Assembly: GCF_019805165.1 (NCBI RefSeq)
Contig: NZ_RWIJ01000009.1
Coordinates: 95,006 to 159,005 of the forward strand
DNA from: Azospirillum sp. 412522
GTDB lineage: Bacteria; Pseudomonadota; Alphaproteobacteria; Azospirillales; Azospirillaceae
DNA: 64,000 bases
Direction: 5' to 3'
Part shown: positions 25,013 through 33,858 of the stretch, piece after piece
How positions within the stretch are numbered: position 1 is the stretch's first letter
Layout of the letters: every line of letters begins with the position of its first letter
Program-made: the position numbers and the translations under genes
The notes under the pieces: model-generated
Databases searched by the model: none
The model's input: only the letters and a program-made list of their open reading frames with translations
What the model was told of the DNA's origin: nothing

Positions 25013-27313
25013 ATGTCGGGCGATCTGAAGGAGCGCGCACTCGAATACCACCGGGGCGGGAAACCGGGCAAGCTGGCGATCGTTCCCACCAAGCCGATGA
25101 TGACGCAGCGCGATCTGGCGCTGGCCTATTCGCCGGGCGTGGCCTTCGCCTGCACCGACATCGTCGCCGACCCCGCCAGCGCGGCGGAGGTGACGGCGCG
25201 GGGCAATCTGGTGGCGGTGATCTCCAACGGCACCGCGGTGCTCGGGCTGGGCGACATCGGTCCGCTGGCCGCCAAGCCGGTGATGGAGGGCAAGGCCGTC
25301 CTGTTCAAGAAATTCGCCGATATCGACGTCTTCGACATCGAGGTGGACGAGAAGGACGTCGATGCGCTGGTCGACACCATCGCCCGGCTGGAGCCGACCT
25401 TCGGAGCCGTCAACCTGGAGGACATCGGCGCTCCCGCCTGCTTCGAGGTGGAGCGGCGGCTGAAGGAGCGGATGAGGATCCCGGTCTTCCACGACGACCA
25501 GCATGGCACCGCCATCGTCGTCGCCGCGGCCGTCTACAACGCCCTGCAGGTGGTCGGCAAGCGCATCGAGGAGGTGCGGATCGTCTCCACCGGCGGCGGC
25601 GCTGCCGGCATCGCCTGCCTCGACCTGCTGGTCGGCATGGGGGTGAAGCGCGCCAACATCATCCTGGCCGACCGCGAGGGCGTGGTCTATCAGGGCCGCA
25701 ACGCCGGCATGAACCCCTACAAGGACCGCTACGCCACCGCCGGCACCGTGCGCAGCCTGGGCGAGGCGATGGTCGGCGCCGACATCTTCCTCGGCCTGTC
25801 CGGTCCGGGCGTGCTGACCGGCGCGATGGTCAAGACGATGGCGGCCAAGCCGCTGATCCTGGCGCTGGCCAACCCCGATCCGGAGATCACGCCGGAGGAG
25901 GCGCGCGCCGCCCGCCCGGACGCCATCATCGCCACCGGCCGCTCCGACTATCCCAATCAGGTCAACAACGTCCTGTGCTTCCCCTTCATCTTCCGCGGCG
26001 CGCTGGATGTCGGGGCGACCACCATCAACGAGGCGATGAAGATCGCCTGCGTCAAGGCCATCGCCGACATGGCGCGCATCGAGGCCTCCGACGTGGTCGC
26101 CGCCGCCTACACCGGCGAGCAGCTGCGCTTCGGCCCCGACTATATCCTGCCCAAGCCCTTCGACCCGCGCCTGATCGTCGATGTGGCGTCGGCGGTTGCC
26201 CAGGCGGCGATGGACAGCGGTGTCGCCACCCGGCCGATCGCCGACCTGCGCGCCTACCGCGAGCGGCTGGGCCAGTATGTCTTCCGCTCCGGCCTCGTCA
26301 TGAAGCCGGTCTTCCACAAGGCGGCCCAGGCGCCCAAGCGCGTCGTCTATGCCGAGGGCGAGGACGAGCGCGTCCTGCGCGCCGCCCAGGTGGCGGTGGA
26401 CGAGGGCATCGCCCGGCCGATCCTGCTCGGCCGCGACGAGGTGGTGGCGCGGCGGATCGAGCAGCTCGGGCTGAGGCTGGTGCCCGGCCGCGATGTGACG
26501 GTTGTCGATCCGGTGCGCGATCCGCGCTGCCACGAATATGCCGACGTCTACCGGCAGGCGATGGGCCGGCGCGGCGTGTCGCCGACTTTCGCCGCCACCA
26601 TGCTGCGGGCCGACGCCACCGTCTTCGCCAGCCTGATGGTGCGGCGCGGGGCGGCCGATGCCATGGTCTGCGGCACCGCCGGGCGCTATGCCGAGCATCA
26701 CCGCCATGTCCGCGACCTGCTGGGCCGCCGCGGCGACGCGCCGGTCTCCGCCGCGATGACGCTGCTGATCCTGGGCAAGGGCACCTATTTCCTGACCGAC
26801 ACCCACGTCAATCCCGACCCGAGCGCCGAGGAGATCGCCGAGATCGCCGTGCTGGCGGCGGAGAAGGTCCGCCATTTCGGCATCGAGCCGAAGGTGGCGC
26901 TGCTGTCGCACTCCAACTTCGGCAGTTCGGACTCGCCTTCGGCGCTGAAGATGCGGGCGGCCTGCGATCTGCTGCGCCGGCGGGCGCCGGATCTGGAGGC
27001 GGATGGCGAGATGCAGGCGGGTGCGGCGCTGTGCGAGGCGGTGCGCGACGCCGCCCTGCCCGGCGGCCGGCTGCGTGGGCAGGCGAACCTGCTGGTGATG
27101 CCGACGCTGGACGCCGCCAACATCGCGTTGGAGATGCTGAAGGTGCTGAGCGACGGCCTGTCGGTCGGCCCGATCCTGCTGGGCGTCAGCGCTCCGGCGC
27201 ACATCGTGACGCCGGAGATCACCACCCGCGGCATCGTCAACGTCACGGCATTGGCCGTCGTCGATGCCCAGATCGACAACACGCCGGTTCCGCTGCGTCA
27301 GGCGGCTGAGTAA
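25013..27313 (+). CDS. maeB: NADP-type malic enzyme with phosphotransacetylase-like domain
   Basis: 766 residues. Oxidative decarboxylation of malate to pyruvate, giving reducing power and pyruvate next to citrate breakdown. The N-terminal malic domain ([16 protein letters not shown]; Lys in [22 protein letters not shown]; metal site [10 protein letters not shown]), NAD(P) domain ([15 protein letters not shown]) and from about residue 430 a phosphate acetyltransferase-like domain ([16 protein letters not shown] ... [10 protein letters not shown]), as in rhizobial and enterobacterial MaeB. ATG 25013 chosen for the GGGGA site 6 nt upstream. Preceded by site 2 and followed by a strong hairpin, so probably a one-gene transcript of the same regulon. 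Confidence 0.93.
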   Translation: MSGDLKERALEYHRGGKPGKLAIVPTKPMMTQRDLALAYSPGVAFACTDIVADPASAAEVTARGNLVAVISNGTAVLGLGDIGPLAAKPVMEGKAVLFKKFADIDVFDIEVDEKDVDALVDTIARLEPTFGAVNLEDIGAPACFEVERRLKERMRIPVFHDDQHGTAIVVAAAVYNALQVVGKRIEEVRIVSTGGGAAGIACLDLLVGMGVKRANIILADREGVVYQGRNAGMNPYKDRYATAGTVRSLGEAMVGADIFLGLSGPGVLTGAMVKTMAAKPLILALANPDPEITPEEARAARPDAIIATGRSDYPNQVNNVLCFPFIFRGALDVGATTINEAMKIACVKAIADMARIEASDVVAAAYTGEQLRFGPDYILPKPFDPRLIVDVASAVAQAAMDSGVATRPIADLRAYRERLGQYVFRSGLVMKPVFHKAAQAPKRVVYAEGEDERVLRAAQVAVDEGIARPILLGRDEVVARRIEQLGLRLVPGRDVTVVDPVRDPRCHEYADVYRQAMGRRGVSPTFAATMLRADATVFASLMVRRGAADAMVCGTAGRYAEHHRHVRDLLGRRGDAPVSAAMTLLILGKGTYFLTDTHVNPDPSAEEIAEIAVLAAEKVRHFGIEPKVALLSHSNFGSSDSPSALKMRAACDLLRRRAPDLEADGEMQAGAALCEAVRDAALPGGRLRGQANLLVMPTLDAANIALEMLKVLSDGLSVGPILLGVSAPAHIVTPEITTRGIVNVTALAVVDAQIDNTPVPLRQAAE

Positions 27314-27316
27314 GGG

Positions 27317-27360
27317 GCGGCCCTTGCGGATCGGCGTCCCCGCCGGTCCGCAAGGGCCGC
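27317..27360 (+). terminator. Hairpin after malic enzyme
   Basis: GCGGCCCTTGCGGA and TCCGCAAGGGCCGC are perfect 14-bp arms, extended inside by CGGCG/CGCCG around a four-base loop. Begins 3 bases after the stop codon. No T-run, but a very stable stem in terminator position. Confidence 0.7.
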
Positions 27361-27390
27361 GACAAAATGGACCACAAGGCGAACCGGGCC

Positions 27391-27423
27391 TGACAGCGAT
27401 TTGACAGAAGTCCGGTCCACACT
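27391..27423 (+). promoter_or_regulatory. Cit-regulon direct repeat, site 3 (citC promoter)
   Basis: TGACAG at 27391-27396 and 27402-27407, 11-bp period with spacer CGATT; CACACT, a weak -10 candidate, starts exactly 10 nt later at 27418. About 110 bases before citC. Confidence 0.65.
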
Positions 27424-27534
27424 GGGTCCCATCGGACGCCGGCGAGGCGTCGTTACCGGCGCGGGGGACGGGAGTGCCCAACCCACACAAGACCGCGACC
27501 ACCCTGTCGGAAGCTCCAAGAGGAGCATGAATCC

Positions 27535-28653
27535 GTGACTGACGAACTCGACTTCTACGCCGTCGATCCGGCGACCAGCGCCAGGGAGCGCCGGGACATC
27601 AGAGCGCTGCTGGGCCGCTGCGGGCTGGATTACGAGGAGCATATCCAGGTCTTCGTGGTCTGCCGCGACGCCGGCCGGCTGGTGGCCTGCGCCGGGCTGG
27701 AAAGCAACATCGTCAAATGCTGCGCCATCGACCCGGATCTGCGCGGCGGATCGCTGAGCCTGACCCTGCTGAGCGAGGTGGTCCATCTCGCCTACGAGCG
27801 CGGCCATTCGCACCTGTTCCTCTACACCCGGCCGGAAAACGTCTCCTTCTTCCAGGGCTGCGGCTTCTACGCGCTGGCCGAGGTGCCGGGCTACGTCACG
27901 CTGATGGAGAACACGCCGGTCGGCATCCGCTCCTACTGCGACCGGCTGCGCGCGCTCCGTCCGCAAGGCTTGCGGGCCGATGCCCGGATCGGCGGCATCG
28001 TCATCAACGCCAACCCCTTCACGCTCGGCCATCAGTATCTGGTGAGGCTGGCGGCGGCTCAGTGCGACTGGCTGCACCTTTTCGTGGTCAGCGAGGACGT
28101 GTCCTTCGTCTCCTACCGTGACCGCTTCGCGCTGGTGGAGGAAGGGGTGCGCGGGATCGAGCGGCTGAGCCTGCACCACGGCTCGCAATACATGGTCTCG
28201 CGCGCCACCTTCCCCGACTATTTCTTCAAGGAGAAGGGGGTGGTCGGCGATTGCTGCACAGCGATCGACCTGCTGCTGTTCCGCAACCACATCGCCCCGG
28301 CGCTCGGCATCACCCACCGCTTCGTCGGCACCGAGCCTTTCTGCGAGACCACGCGCAAATACAACGCCGACATGAAGTTCTGGCTGCAAGGGGCCGGCAG
28401 CACGGCTCCGGCGGTGACGGTGATCGAGGAGGCGCGCACCCGGTCGGGCGGCACGCCGATCTCGGCGTCGGAGGTGCGGCGCCTTCTGCGCAGCCGCGAC
28501 CTCGACCGCATCCGCGCCCTGGTGCCGGCGCCGACCTTCGAGCTGCTGCGCGAGAAATACCTGTCGAAAATCCTGCCGTTCGCCCCCGACCCGCTGGGTC
28601 ATGGCGGCGAGCCCGACGCGCCGGCGCGCCGGGCCGTGGCGGCCGGCATCTGA
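27535..28653 (+). CDS. citC: [Citrate lyase]-ligase
   Basis: 372 residues. Acetylates the prosthetic group of citrate lyase with ATP and acetate, switching the enzyme on. N-terminal GNAT-like region ([41 protein letters not shown]) followed by the nucleotidyltransferase fold ([23 protein letters not shown] with HxGH-like [23 protein letters not shown], and [12 protein letters not shown]). The start is GTG; an upstream AGGAG lies about 10 nt away. First gene of the cit operon citCDEFXG. Confidence 0.93.
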   Translation: MTDELDFYAVDPATSARERRDIRALLGRCGLDYEEHIQVFVVCRDAGRLVACAGLESNIVKCCAIDPDLRGGSLSLTLLSEVVHLAYERGHSHLFLYTRPENVSFFQGCGFYALAEVPGYVTLMENTPVGIRSYCDRLRALRPQGLRADARIGGIVINANPFTLGHQYLVRLAAAQCDWLHLFVVSEDVSFVSYRDRFALVEEGVRGIERLSLHHGSQYMVSRATFPDYFFKEKGVVGDCCTAIDLLLFRNHIAPALGITHRFVGTEPFCETTRKYNADMKFWLQGAGSTAPAVTVIEEARTRSGGTPISASEVRRLLRSRDLDRIRALVPAPTFELLREKYLSKILPFAPDPLGHGGEPDAPARRAVAAGI

Positions 28654-28656
28654 ACC

Positions 28657-28691
28657 GGCCCGGCGGCGCGCGGTCCGCCCGCCGCCGGGCC
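28657..28691 (+). other. Hairpin between citC and citD
   Basis: GGCCCGGCGGC and GCCGCCGGGCC, perfect 11-bp arms around a 13-base loop, fill the citC-citD gap. Possible mRNA processing or partial termination point separating ligase from lyase subunit expression. Confidence 0.55.
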
Positions 28692-28707
28692 CTCTGGAGT
28701 GGGACCG

Positions 28708-29004
28708 ATGAAGATCGTGAAGGAGGCCCTGGCGGGCACGCTCGAATCGAGCGACCTGCTGGTCAAGGTATCGCCCGGGTCGGGCACCGGGCTGGAAGTC
28801 GTCGTCAGCAGCGAAGTCATGCAGCAGTTCGGTCACCAGATCGACCATGTGGTGCGCGACACGCTGGCCCGGCTCGGCGTCACCGCCGGGCTGGTGGTGG
28901 TCGAGGACAAGGGCGCGCTCGACTGCGCCATCCGGGCCCGGGTCCAGACGGCGGTGATGCGCGGGGCCGAGGCCCAAACCATCGACTGGAGTGCGCTGTC
29001 ATGA
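28708..29004 (+). CDS. citD: Citrate lyase gamma subunit (acyl carrier protein)
   Basis: 98 residues. Carries the 2'-(5''-phosphoribosyl)-3'-dephospho-CoA arm attached to a serine, here in [17 protein letters not shown] (Ser about residue 14). The C-terminus reads [14 protein letters not shown] 28708 fits the family start MKIVKEA; it overlaps citE by 4 bases (ATGA). Confidence 0.93.
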   Translation: MKIVKEALAGTLESSDLLVKVSPGSGTGLEVVVSSEVMQQFGHQIDHVVRDTLARLGVTAGLVVVEDKGALDCAIRARVQTAVMRGAEAQTIDWSALS

Positions 29005-29873
29005 AGCTCCGCCGCAGCATGCTTTTCCTGCCCGGCGCCAACGCCGCGATGCTCAGCACGGCGTTCGTCTACAAGCCCGATTCGATCATGTTCGACCTGG
29101 AGGACGCGGTCTCGCTGCGCGAGAAGGATTCCGCCCGCATCCTGGTCTTCAACGCCCTGCAGCTGCCGGTCTATCGCGAGATCGAGACGGTGGTGCGCAT
29201 CAACCCGCTCAACACCCCCTTCGGTCTTCCCGACCTGGAGGCAGCGGTGCGGGCCGGCGTCGATGTCGTCCGCCTGCCCAAGACCGACGGCGCCGAGGAT
29301 GTCGAGCTGCTGGAGCGCGAGGTGGAGCGCATCGAGCGCGCCTGCGGCCGCGAGGTCGGATCGACCAGGCTGATGGCCGCCATCGAAAGCGCCAGCGGCG
29401 TCATCAACGCGCTCGCCATCGCCAAGGCGTCGCCGCGGCTGATCGGCATCGCGCTGGCCGGCTTCGACTATGTCATGGACATGCAGACCGAGCGCGGCGA
29501 CGGCACCGAGCTGTTCTATGCCCGCTGCGCCGTGCTGCATGCCGCCCGCGCCGCCAAGATCGACGCCTTCGACGTGGTGTGGTCCGACCTGAACGACGAG
29601 GCCGGCTTCCTCAAGGAGGTCGACCTGATCAAGCGGCTGGGCTTCAACGGCAAGTCGCTGATCAACCCGCGCCAGATCGAGCTTCTGCACAACGCCTACG
29701 CCCCGACCGAGGAAGAGGTCGAGTATGCCGGCCGCGTCGTCGCGGCGGCAGCGGAGGGCGAGCGCAAGGGGCTCGGCGTCGTCTCGCTCAATGGAAAAAT
29801 GATCGACGGTCCCGTCATCGACCACGCGCGCCGGGTGCTGCAGCGGGCCGAGGCGTCGGGAACCCGCAAGTGA
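29001..29873 (+). CDS. citE: Citrate lyase beta subunit (citryl-ACP lyase)
   Basis: 290 residues, TIM-barrel of the CitE/HpcH family. Cleaves citryl-ACP to oxaloacetate and acetyl-ACP. Landmarks: [23 protein letters not shown] (metal Asp/Glu), [35 protein letters not shown] (Glu) and [13 protein letters not shown]. Translationally coupled to citD. Confidence 0.95.
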   Translation: MKLRRSMLFLPGANAAMLSTAFVYKPDSIMFDLEDAVSLREKDSARILVFNALQLPVYREIETVVRINPLNTPFGLPDLEAAVRAGVDVVRLPKTDGAEDVELLEREVERIERACGREVGSTRLMAAIESASGVINALAIAKASPRLIGIALAGFDYVMDMQTERGDGTELFYARCAVLHAARAAKIDAFDVVWSDLNDEAGFLKEVDLIKRLGFNGKSLINPRQIELLHNAYAPTEEEVEYAGRVVAAAAEGERKGLGVVSLNGKMIDGPVIDHARRVLQRAEASGTRK

Positions 29874-29889
29874 ACTGGAGTGCTCTGCC

Positions 29890-31392
29890 GTGACCGACCT
29901 TGCTTTCGACCTGCTGGACCGGCTGCCCCGCTTCGACGGGTTCGCCAAGCAGACTCCCTACCTGAAGGACCCGGAGCTGAAGCGCTCCCGCAAGGTCTGC
30001 CCGTCGCTGGAGGACGCCATCCGGCGCTCCGGCCTGAAGGACGGGATGACCATCTCCTTCCACCACGCCTTCCGTGAAGGCGACAAGACGATCAACACTG
30101 TGGTCGATCTGCTGGCCCGCATGGGCTTCAAGGATCTGACGCTGGCGCCGTCGTCGCTGCTCAACTGCAACGCGCCGCTGATCGAGCATATCCGCGACGG
30201 CGTGATCAGCCGCATCTACACCTCCGGCATGCGCGGCAAGCTGGCCGAGGCGATCAGCCACGGGCTGATGTCGCATCCCGTCAACATCCACTCGCATGGC
30301 GGCCGGGTGAAGCTGATCCAGGACGGCGAGCTGACCATCGACGTCGCTTTCCTCGGCGTCTCGACCGCCGACTGCTTCGGCAACGCCAACGGCATCAGCG
30401 GCCGCTCACGCTGCGGCTCGCTCGGCTATGCCAAGGTGGACGCCCGCCATGCCGGCACGGTGATCCTGCTGGCCGAGGAGATCGTGCCCTTCCCCAACGC
30501 GCCCGCCAGCCTCTCGCAGGACGAGGTCGACTACGTGGTCAAGGTCGAGCAGATCGGCGACCCGTCCAAGATCAGCGTCGGCGCCGCCCGCATCACCACC
30601 AACCCGCGCGAGCTGCTGATCGCCCGGCTGTCGGCCGAGGTGATGGTGCATTCCGGCTATTTCGAGCAGGGCTTCTCGATGCAGACCGGCTCCGGCGCGT
30701 CTGCCACGGCGACGACGCGCTTTCTCGAAGGCTACATGCGCAAGAGGGGGATCACCGCCAGCTTCGCGCTGGGCGGCATCACCGGCGGCATCGTCGACCT
30801 GCACAGGAAGGGCCTGATCGAGCGGGTGATCGACACCCAGAGCTTCGACGGCGACGCGGCGGAATCGCTGCGGACCTCGCCCAACCACATCGAGATCTCG
30901 ACCAACGAATATGCCAATGCCGGGTCGAAGGGCGCCTATGTCGACCAGATGGATCTGGTGATCCTGAGCGCCCTGGAGATCGACGTCGATTTCAACGTCA
31001 ATGTCATCACCGGGTCGGACGGGGTGATGCGCGGGGCGTCGGGCGGGCATTCCGACGTGGCGGCGGCGGCCAACCTGTCCATCGTCGTCGCGCCGCTGAT
31101 CCGCAGCCGCATCCCGACGGTGGTGCGCCGCTGCACGACCGTGGTGACGCCGGGCGAATGCATCGGCGTGCTGGTGACCGACCATGGCATCGCCGTCAAT
31201 CCGCGCCGGCCGGAGATCGCCCAGCGGCTGAAGGCCGCCGGCCTGCCGGTGATGACCATCGAGGAACTGCAGCAGCGCGCCGAATCCCTGACCGGCGAGC
31301 CGCGGCCCATCGAGTTCCTCGACAAGGTGGTCGGAATCGTCCGCTACCGCGACGGCAGCGTGATCGACATCGTCCGGCAGGTTAAGGGCTGA
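29890..31392 (+). CDS. citF: Citrate lyase alpha subunit (citrate:acetyl-ACP transferase)
   Basis: 500 residues. Exchanges acetyl for citryl on the CitD arm. GTG start with GGAG about 9 nt upstream. Typical segments: DGMTISFHHAFREGDKTINTV, SHGGRVKLIQDGELTIDVAFLG, GSGASATATTRFL, NVITGSDGVMRGASGGHSDVA and the ending PIEFLDKVVGIVRYRDG. Full length for the family. Confidence 0.95.
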   Translation: MTDLAFDLLDRLPRFDGFAKQTPYLKDPELKRSRKVCPSLEDAIRRSGLKDGMTISFHHAFREGDKTINTVVDLLARMGFKDLTLAPSSLLNCNAPLIEHIRDGVISRIYTSGMRGKLAEAISHGLMSHPVNIHSHGGRVKLIQDGELTIDVAFLGVSTADCFGNANGISGRSRCGSLGYAKVDARHAGTVILLAEEIVPFPNAPASLSQDEVDYVVKVEQIGDPSKISVGAARITTNPRELLIARLSAEVMVHSGYFEQGFSMQTGSGASATATTRFLEGYMRKRGITASFALGGITGGIVDLHRKGLIERVIDTQSFDGDAAESLRTSPNHIEISTNEYANAGSKGAYVDQMDLVILSALEIDVDFNVNVITGSDGVMRGASGGHSDVAAAANLSIVVAPLIRSRIPTVVRRCTTVVTPGECIGVLVTDHGIAVNPRRPEIAQRLKAAGLPVMTIEELQQRAESLTGEPRPIEFLDKVVGIVRYRDGSVIDIVRQVKG

Positions 31393-31397
31393 TCGTT

Positions 31398-31934
31398 ATG
31401 GGCGAGGCGGGCATGGACGGGATAGCCGTCTCACTGGCCGACATGCTGGAGGCGCGCGACCGCCGTGCCGTCCGGCAGCAGGCGCTATTCGCCCGCCATG
31501 GCCTGCCGGTGCTGTCGGTGACGCTGGTGACGCCGGGGCCGGTCAAGGCGACGCAGACCAGCCGCTTCGTGATGGAGACGGCAGCAGGCGAGCTGGACCG
31601 GCTGTTCCGCCGCACCGGCTGGCCGGTGCCGGCGCATCTGCCGGTGCGGGAGCCGACCGGGTTGGAGGCGCTCTATGCCGTCGATACCGAGGCCCGTGTG
31701 CTGAAATGGGCGGTTGCCGCCCTGGAGGACGACCATCCGCTGGGCCGGCTGTGGGATTTGGACGTGTTGTGTCCGCAGCAGGGCGGCCTGTCTCGCGGCG
31801 CGCTGGGGCTGGCGCCGCGGCGCTGCCTGGTTTGCGGGGAGCCGGCCCATGCCTGTGCCAGATCCCGCCGCCATCCGCTGGAGGAGCTTCTGGCGGCGAT
31901 CGAGGAGAGGGTGAATGCGTTTCGCACCCGTTGA
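31398..31934 (+). CDS. citX: Apo-citrate lyase phosphoribosyl-dephospho-CoA transferase
   Basis: 178 residues. Attaches the prosthetic group made by CitG to CitD. Characteristic C-terminal motif APRRCLVCGEPAHACARSRRH and mid-region DDHPLGRLWDLDVLCPQQGGLSR. ATG 31398 or, with a better GAGG-based site, ATG 31413. Ends 20 bases inside citG. Confidence 0.92.
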   Translation: MGEAGMDGIAVSLADMLEARDRRAVRQQALFARHGLPVLSVTLVTPGPVKATQTSRFVMETAAGELDRLFRRTGWPVPAHLPVREPTGLEALYAVDTEARVLKWAVAALEDDHPLGRLWDLDVLCPQQGGLSRGALGLAPRRCLVCGEPAHACARSRRHPLEELLAAIEERVNAFRTR

Positions 31935-32859
31935 GGACAGGGTCGGGGCCGTCGGGATGCCGCTTGCGCATCCCGGTCCTGGCAGGTCCACGAGCGAGCG
32001 TTCGCTCGGTAACCGTCTGGCCCATCTGGCCCACTGTTCGCTGTTGCGCGAGGTGTTGCTGACGCCGAAGCCGGGGCTGGTGGACCGCCGCAATTGCGGG
32101 TCGCACCGCGACATGGACCTGTCGAGCTTCCTGGCCTCCGCCCGCGCCATCGCCCCGTGGTTCTGCCTGTTCTTCGAGCGTGGGCTGGAGGGCTGCGCTG
32201 TTCCGGCGGAGCTGTTCCTGGCGGGGATCCGTGCCGACGGCATGGCCTGCGAGCGTGCCATGCTGCGGGCCACCGGCGGGGTCAACACCCACAAGGGCAG
32301 CATCTTCGCCTTCGGCCTGCTCTGCGCCGCCGCCGGCCGGCTGGCCGGGCAGGGGCGGGCGCTGGCCCGCGAGCCTCTCTGCGCCGAGGTGGCGACGGTC
32401 TGCGCCGGCGTGGTCGAGGAGCTGCGGCGGCCAGGAGAGGCCGGTACGGCGGGCGAGCGTCTTTACCGCCGCCATGGCCTGACCGGAGCGCGGGGCGAGG
32501 CGGCCTCCGGCTTCGCCACCGTGCGGGACCATGCCCTGCCGGCCTTCGAACAGCTGCGGTCCCACGGTTCGCGGACGGCGTTGCATGCGGCCCTGCTGGA
32601 ATTGCTGGCCTTCAACCCCGACACCAATGTGGTGTCGCGCGGCGGTCTGGAGGGGTTGACCTTCCTCCAGGGCGAGGCGATGCGGTTGCGACGGGACGGC
32701 GGGGTTGCCGCGCCGGACTATCTGAGGCGGCTGGCGGCGCTGGACGACGAGGCGATCCGCCGCAACCTCAGCCCCGGCGGAAGCGCGGACCTCCTGGCGG
32801 TGACATGGTTCCTGGTCCACCTCCCGGTGGCGGCTCCCCAACGGGCGCCGTGCCATTGA
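31915..32859 (+). CDS. citG: Triphosphoribosyl-dephospho-CoA synthase
   Basis: 314 residues. Makes the precursor of the citrate lyase prosthetic group from ATP and dephospho-CoA. Family motifs: EVLLTPKPGLVDRRNCGSHRDM, GVNTHKGSIFAFGLLCAAAG and FNPDTNVVSRGGLEGL. The first 35 residues overlap citX coding sequence and are less conserved. In some species citX and citG are fused; here they are separate and overlapping. Confidence 0.93.
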   Translation: MRFAPVEDRVGAVGMPLAHPGPGRSTSERSLGNRLAHLAHCSLLREVLLTPKPGLVDRRNCGSHRDMDLSSFLASARAIAPWFCLFFERGLEGCAVPAELFLAGIRADGMACERAMLRATGGVNTHKGSIFAFGLLCAAAGRLAGQGRALAREPLCAEVATVCAGVVEELRRPGEAGTAGERLYRRHGLTGARGEAASGFATVRDHALPAFEQLRSHGSRTALHAALLELLAFNPDTNVVSRGGLEGLTFLQGEAMRLRRDGGVAAPDYLRRLAALDDEAIRRNLSPGGSADLLAVTWFLVHLPVAAPQRAPCH

Positions 32860-32904
32860 CCGTTGCGGACAAGAAGGGGGCGGGACTGACGACCGCCGGG
32901 GCCG

Positions 32905-33486
32905 ATGGAATTGGATCACCACATGCGCGAGGTTGATGCGGCCCTGCTGGAGGCATCGGCGCGCTACAGCTTCGTGCTGGTGCCGGGGCTCTATGACAGC
33001 GGCCCGGAACATTGGCAGAGCTTCTGGCAGGCCCGCCACCCCTTCTGGCGGCGCATCGCCCAGAGCAATTGGAACATCCCCGACATCGAGCGCTGGGTCG
33101 GCGCCATCCGGCGGTTGCTCGCCGAGCAGGCGCGTCCGGCCGTCCTGGTCGGCCACAGCTTCGGCGCGCTGGCCTCCTGCTGCGTCGCCGGTGACCGCAG
33201 CCACGACATCGCCGGCCTGATGCTGGTCGCGCCTGCCGAACCTTCGCGCTTCGAGGCGGAGGAGCGGGTGCCGGACCAAGCGCTCGGCGTGCCAGCCGTG
33301 GTGGTGGCGAGCCACAACGACCCGGTGATGCGCTTTCCGCGCGCCGTCCATTGGTCGGGCGTCTGGCGGGCCGATCTGATCGATCTCGGCGAGGCCGGGC
33401 ACATCAACGCCGAAGCCGGCTTCGGCCCCTGGCCCTACGGTCTCCAGATTCTGCGTACCCTGATCGCCCGCATCGAGGCCCGGTGA
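32905..33486 (+). CDS. Small serine hydrolase, RBBP9/YdeN family
   Basis: 193-residue alpha/beta hydrolase. LVPGLYDSGPEHWQSFW at the N-terminus, nucleophile in VGHSFGALAS (Ser about residue 90), Asp in SHNDPVM and His in EAGHINAEAGFGPWPYG are the complete family signature. It follows citG by 45 bases on the same strand, so it may be co-transcribed with the citrate genes; no role in citrate metabolism is known. Confidence 0.85.
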   Translation: MELDHHMREVDAALLEASARYSFVLVPGLYDSGPEHWQSFWQARHPFWRRIAQSNWNIPDIERWVGAIRRLLAEQARPAVLVGHSFGALASCCVAGDRSHDIAGLMLVAPAEPSRFEAEERVPDQALGVPAVVVASHNDPVMRFPRAVHWSGVWRADLIDLGEAGHINAEAGFGPWPYGLQILRTLIARIEAR

Positions 33487-33531
33487 CCGCAACCTCGCGA
33501 AACCGTCGAATATTTCTCGGCCGCCCCGCGC

Positions 33532-33564
33532 TGACAGGCTTCTGACAGCTCCAAGTGCTAGAAA
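33532..33564 (+). promoter_or_regulatory. Cit-regulon direct repeat, site 4 (citrate transporter promoter)
   Basis: TGACAG at 33532-33537 and 33543-33548, embedded in the same 18-base sequence (CTGACAGGCTTCTGACAG) as the maeB site. TAGAAA, a -10 candidate with an upstream TGC, starts exactly 10 nt later at 33559. Confidence 0.7.
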
Positions 33565-33858
33565 GCATAGAATTGGAAAACGAAAATAAATATCCGAAGC
33601 AGCACGAATGATTTCAATTGAAGGCCGTTTATCGGCCTCCGCAGCAGAGGAAAAACCATAGGCACAAGGCGCTGAATCGATCGTTTGGTCGGCGCGGCAG
33701 CGTCCCCTTCTTTTTCGGCTGTCGGATCGCAGCGCTGCGAAGCGCGGCATGGATCGGATGTCCGGAGCCACCCTACCAGAGGATCGGACCCCGGCAGCGT
33801 CCCGTCCTTTTCCGACCGCTGCCGGAGAGCAAACAAAACCGAATGTCCGGAGGACACC
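33565..33858 (+). other. Long structured leader of the citrate transporter gene
   Basis: If transcription starts at the site-4 promoter, the mRNA has a leader of nearly 300 bases. It contains the palindrome CGCAGCGCTGCG near 33730 and a hairpin CCGGCAGCG (33791-33799)/CGCTGCCGG (33817-33825) about 25 bases before the ribosome site. No known riboswitch was recognised. Confidence 0.4.
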
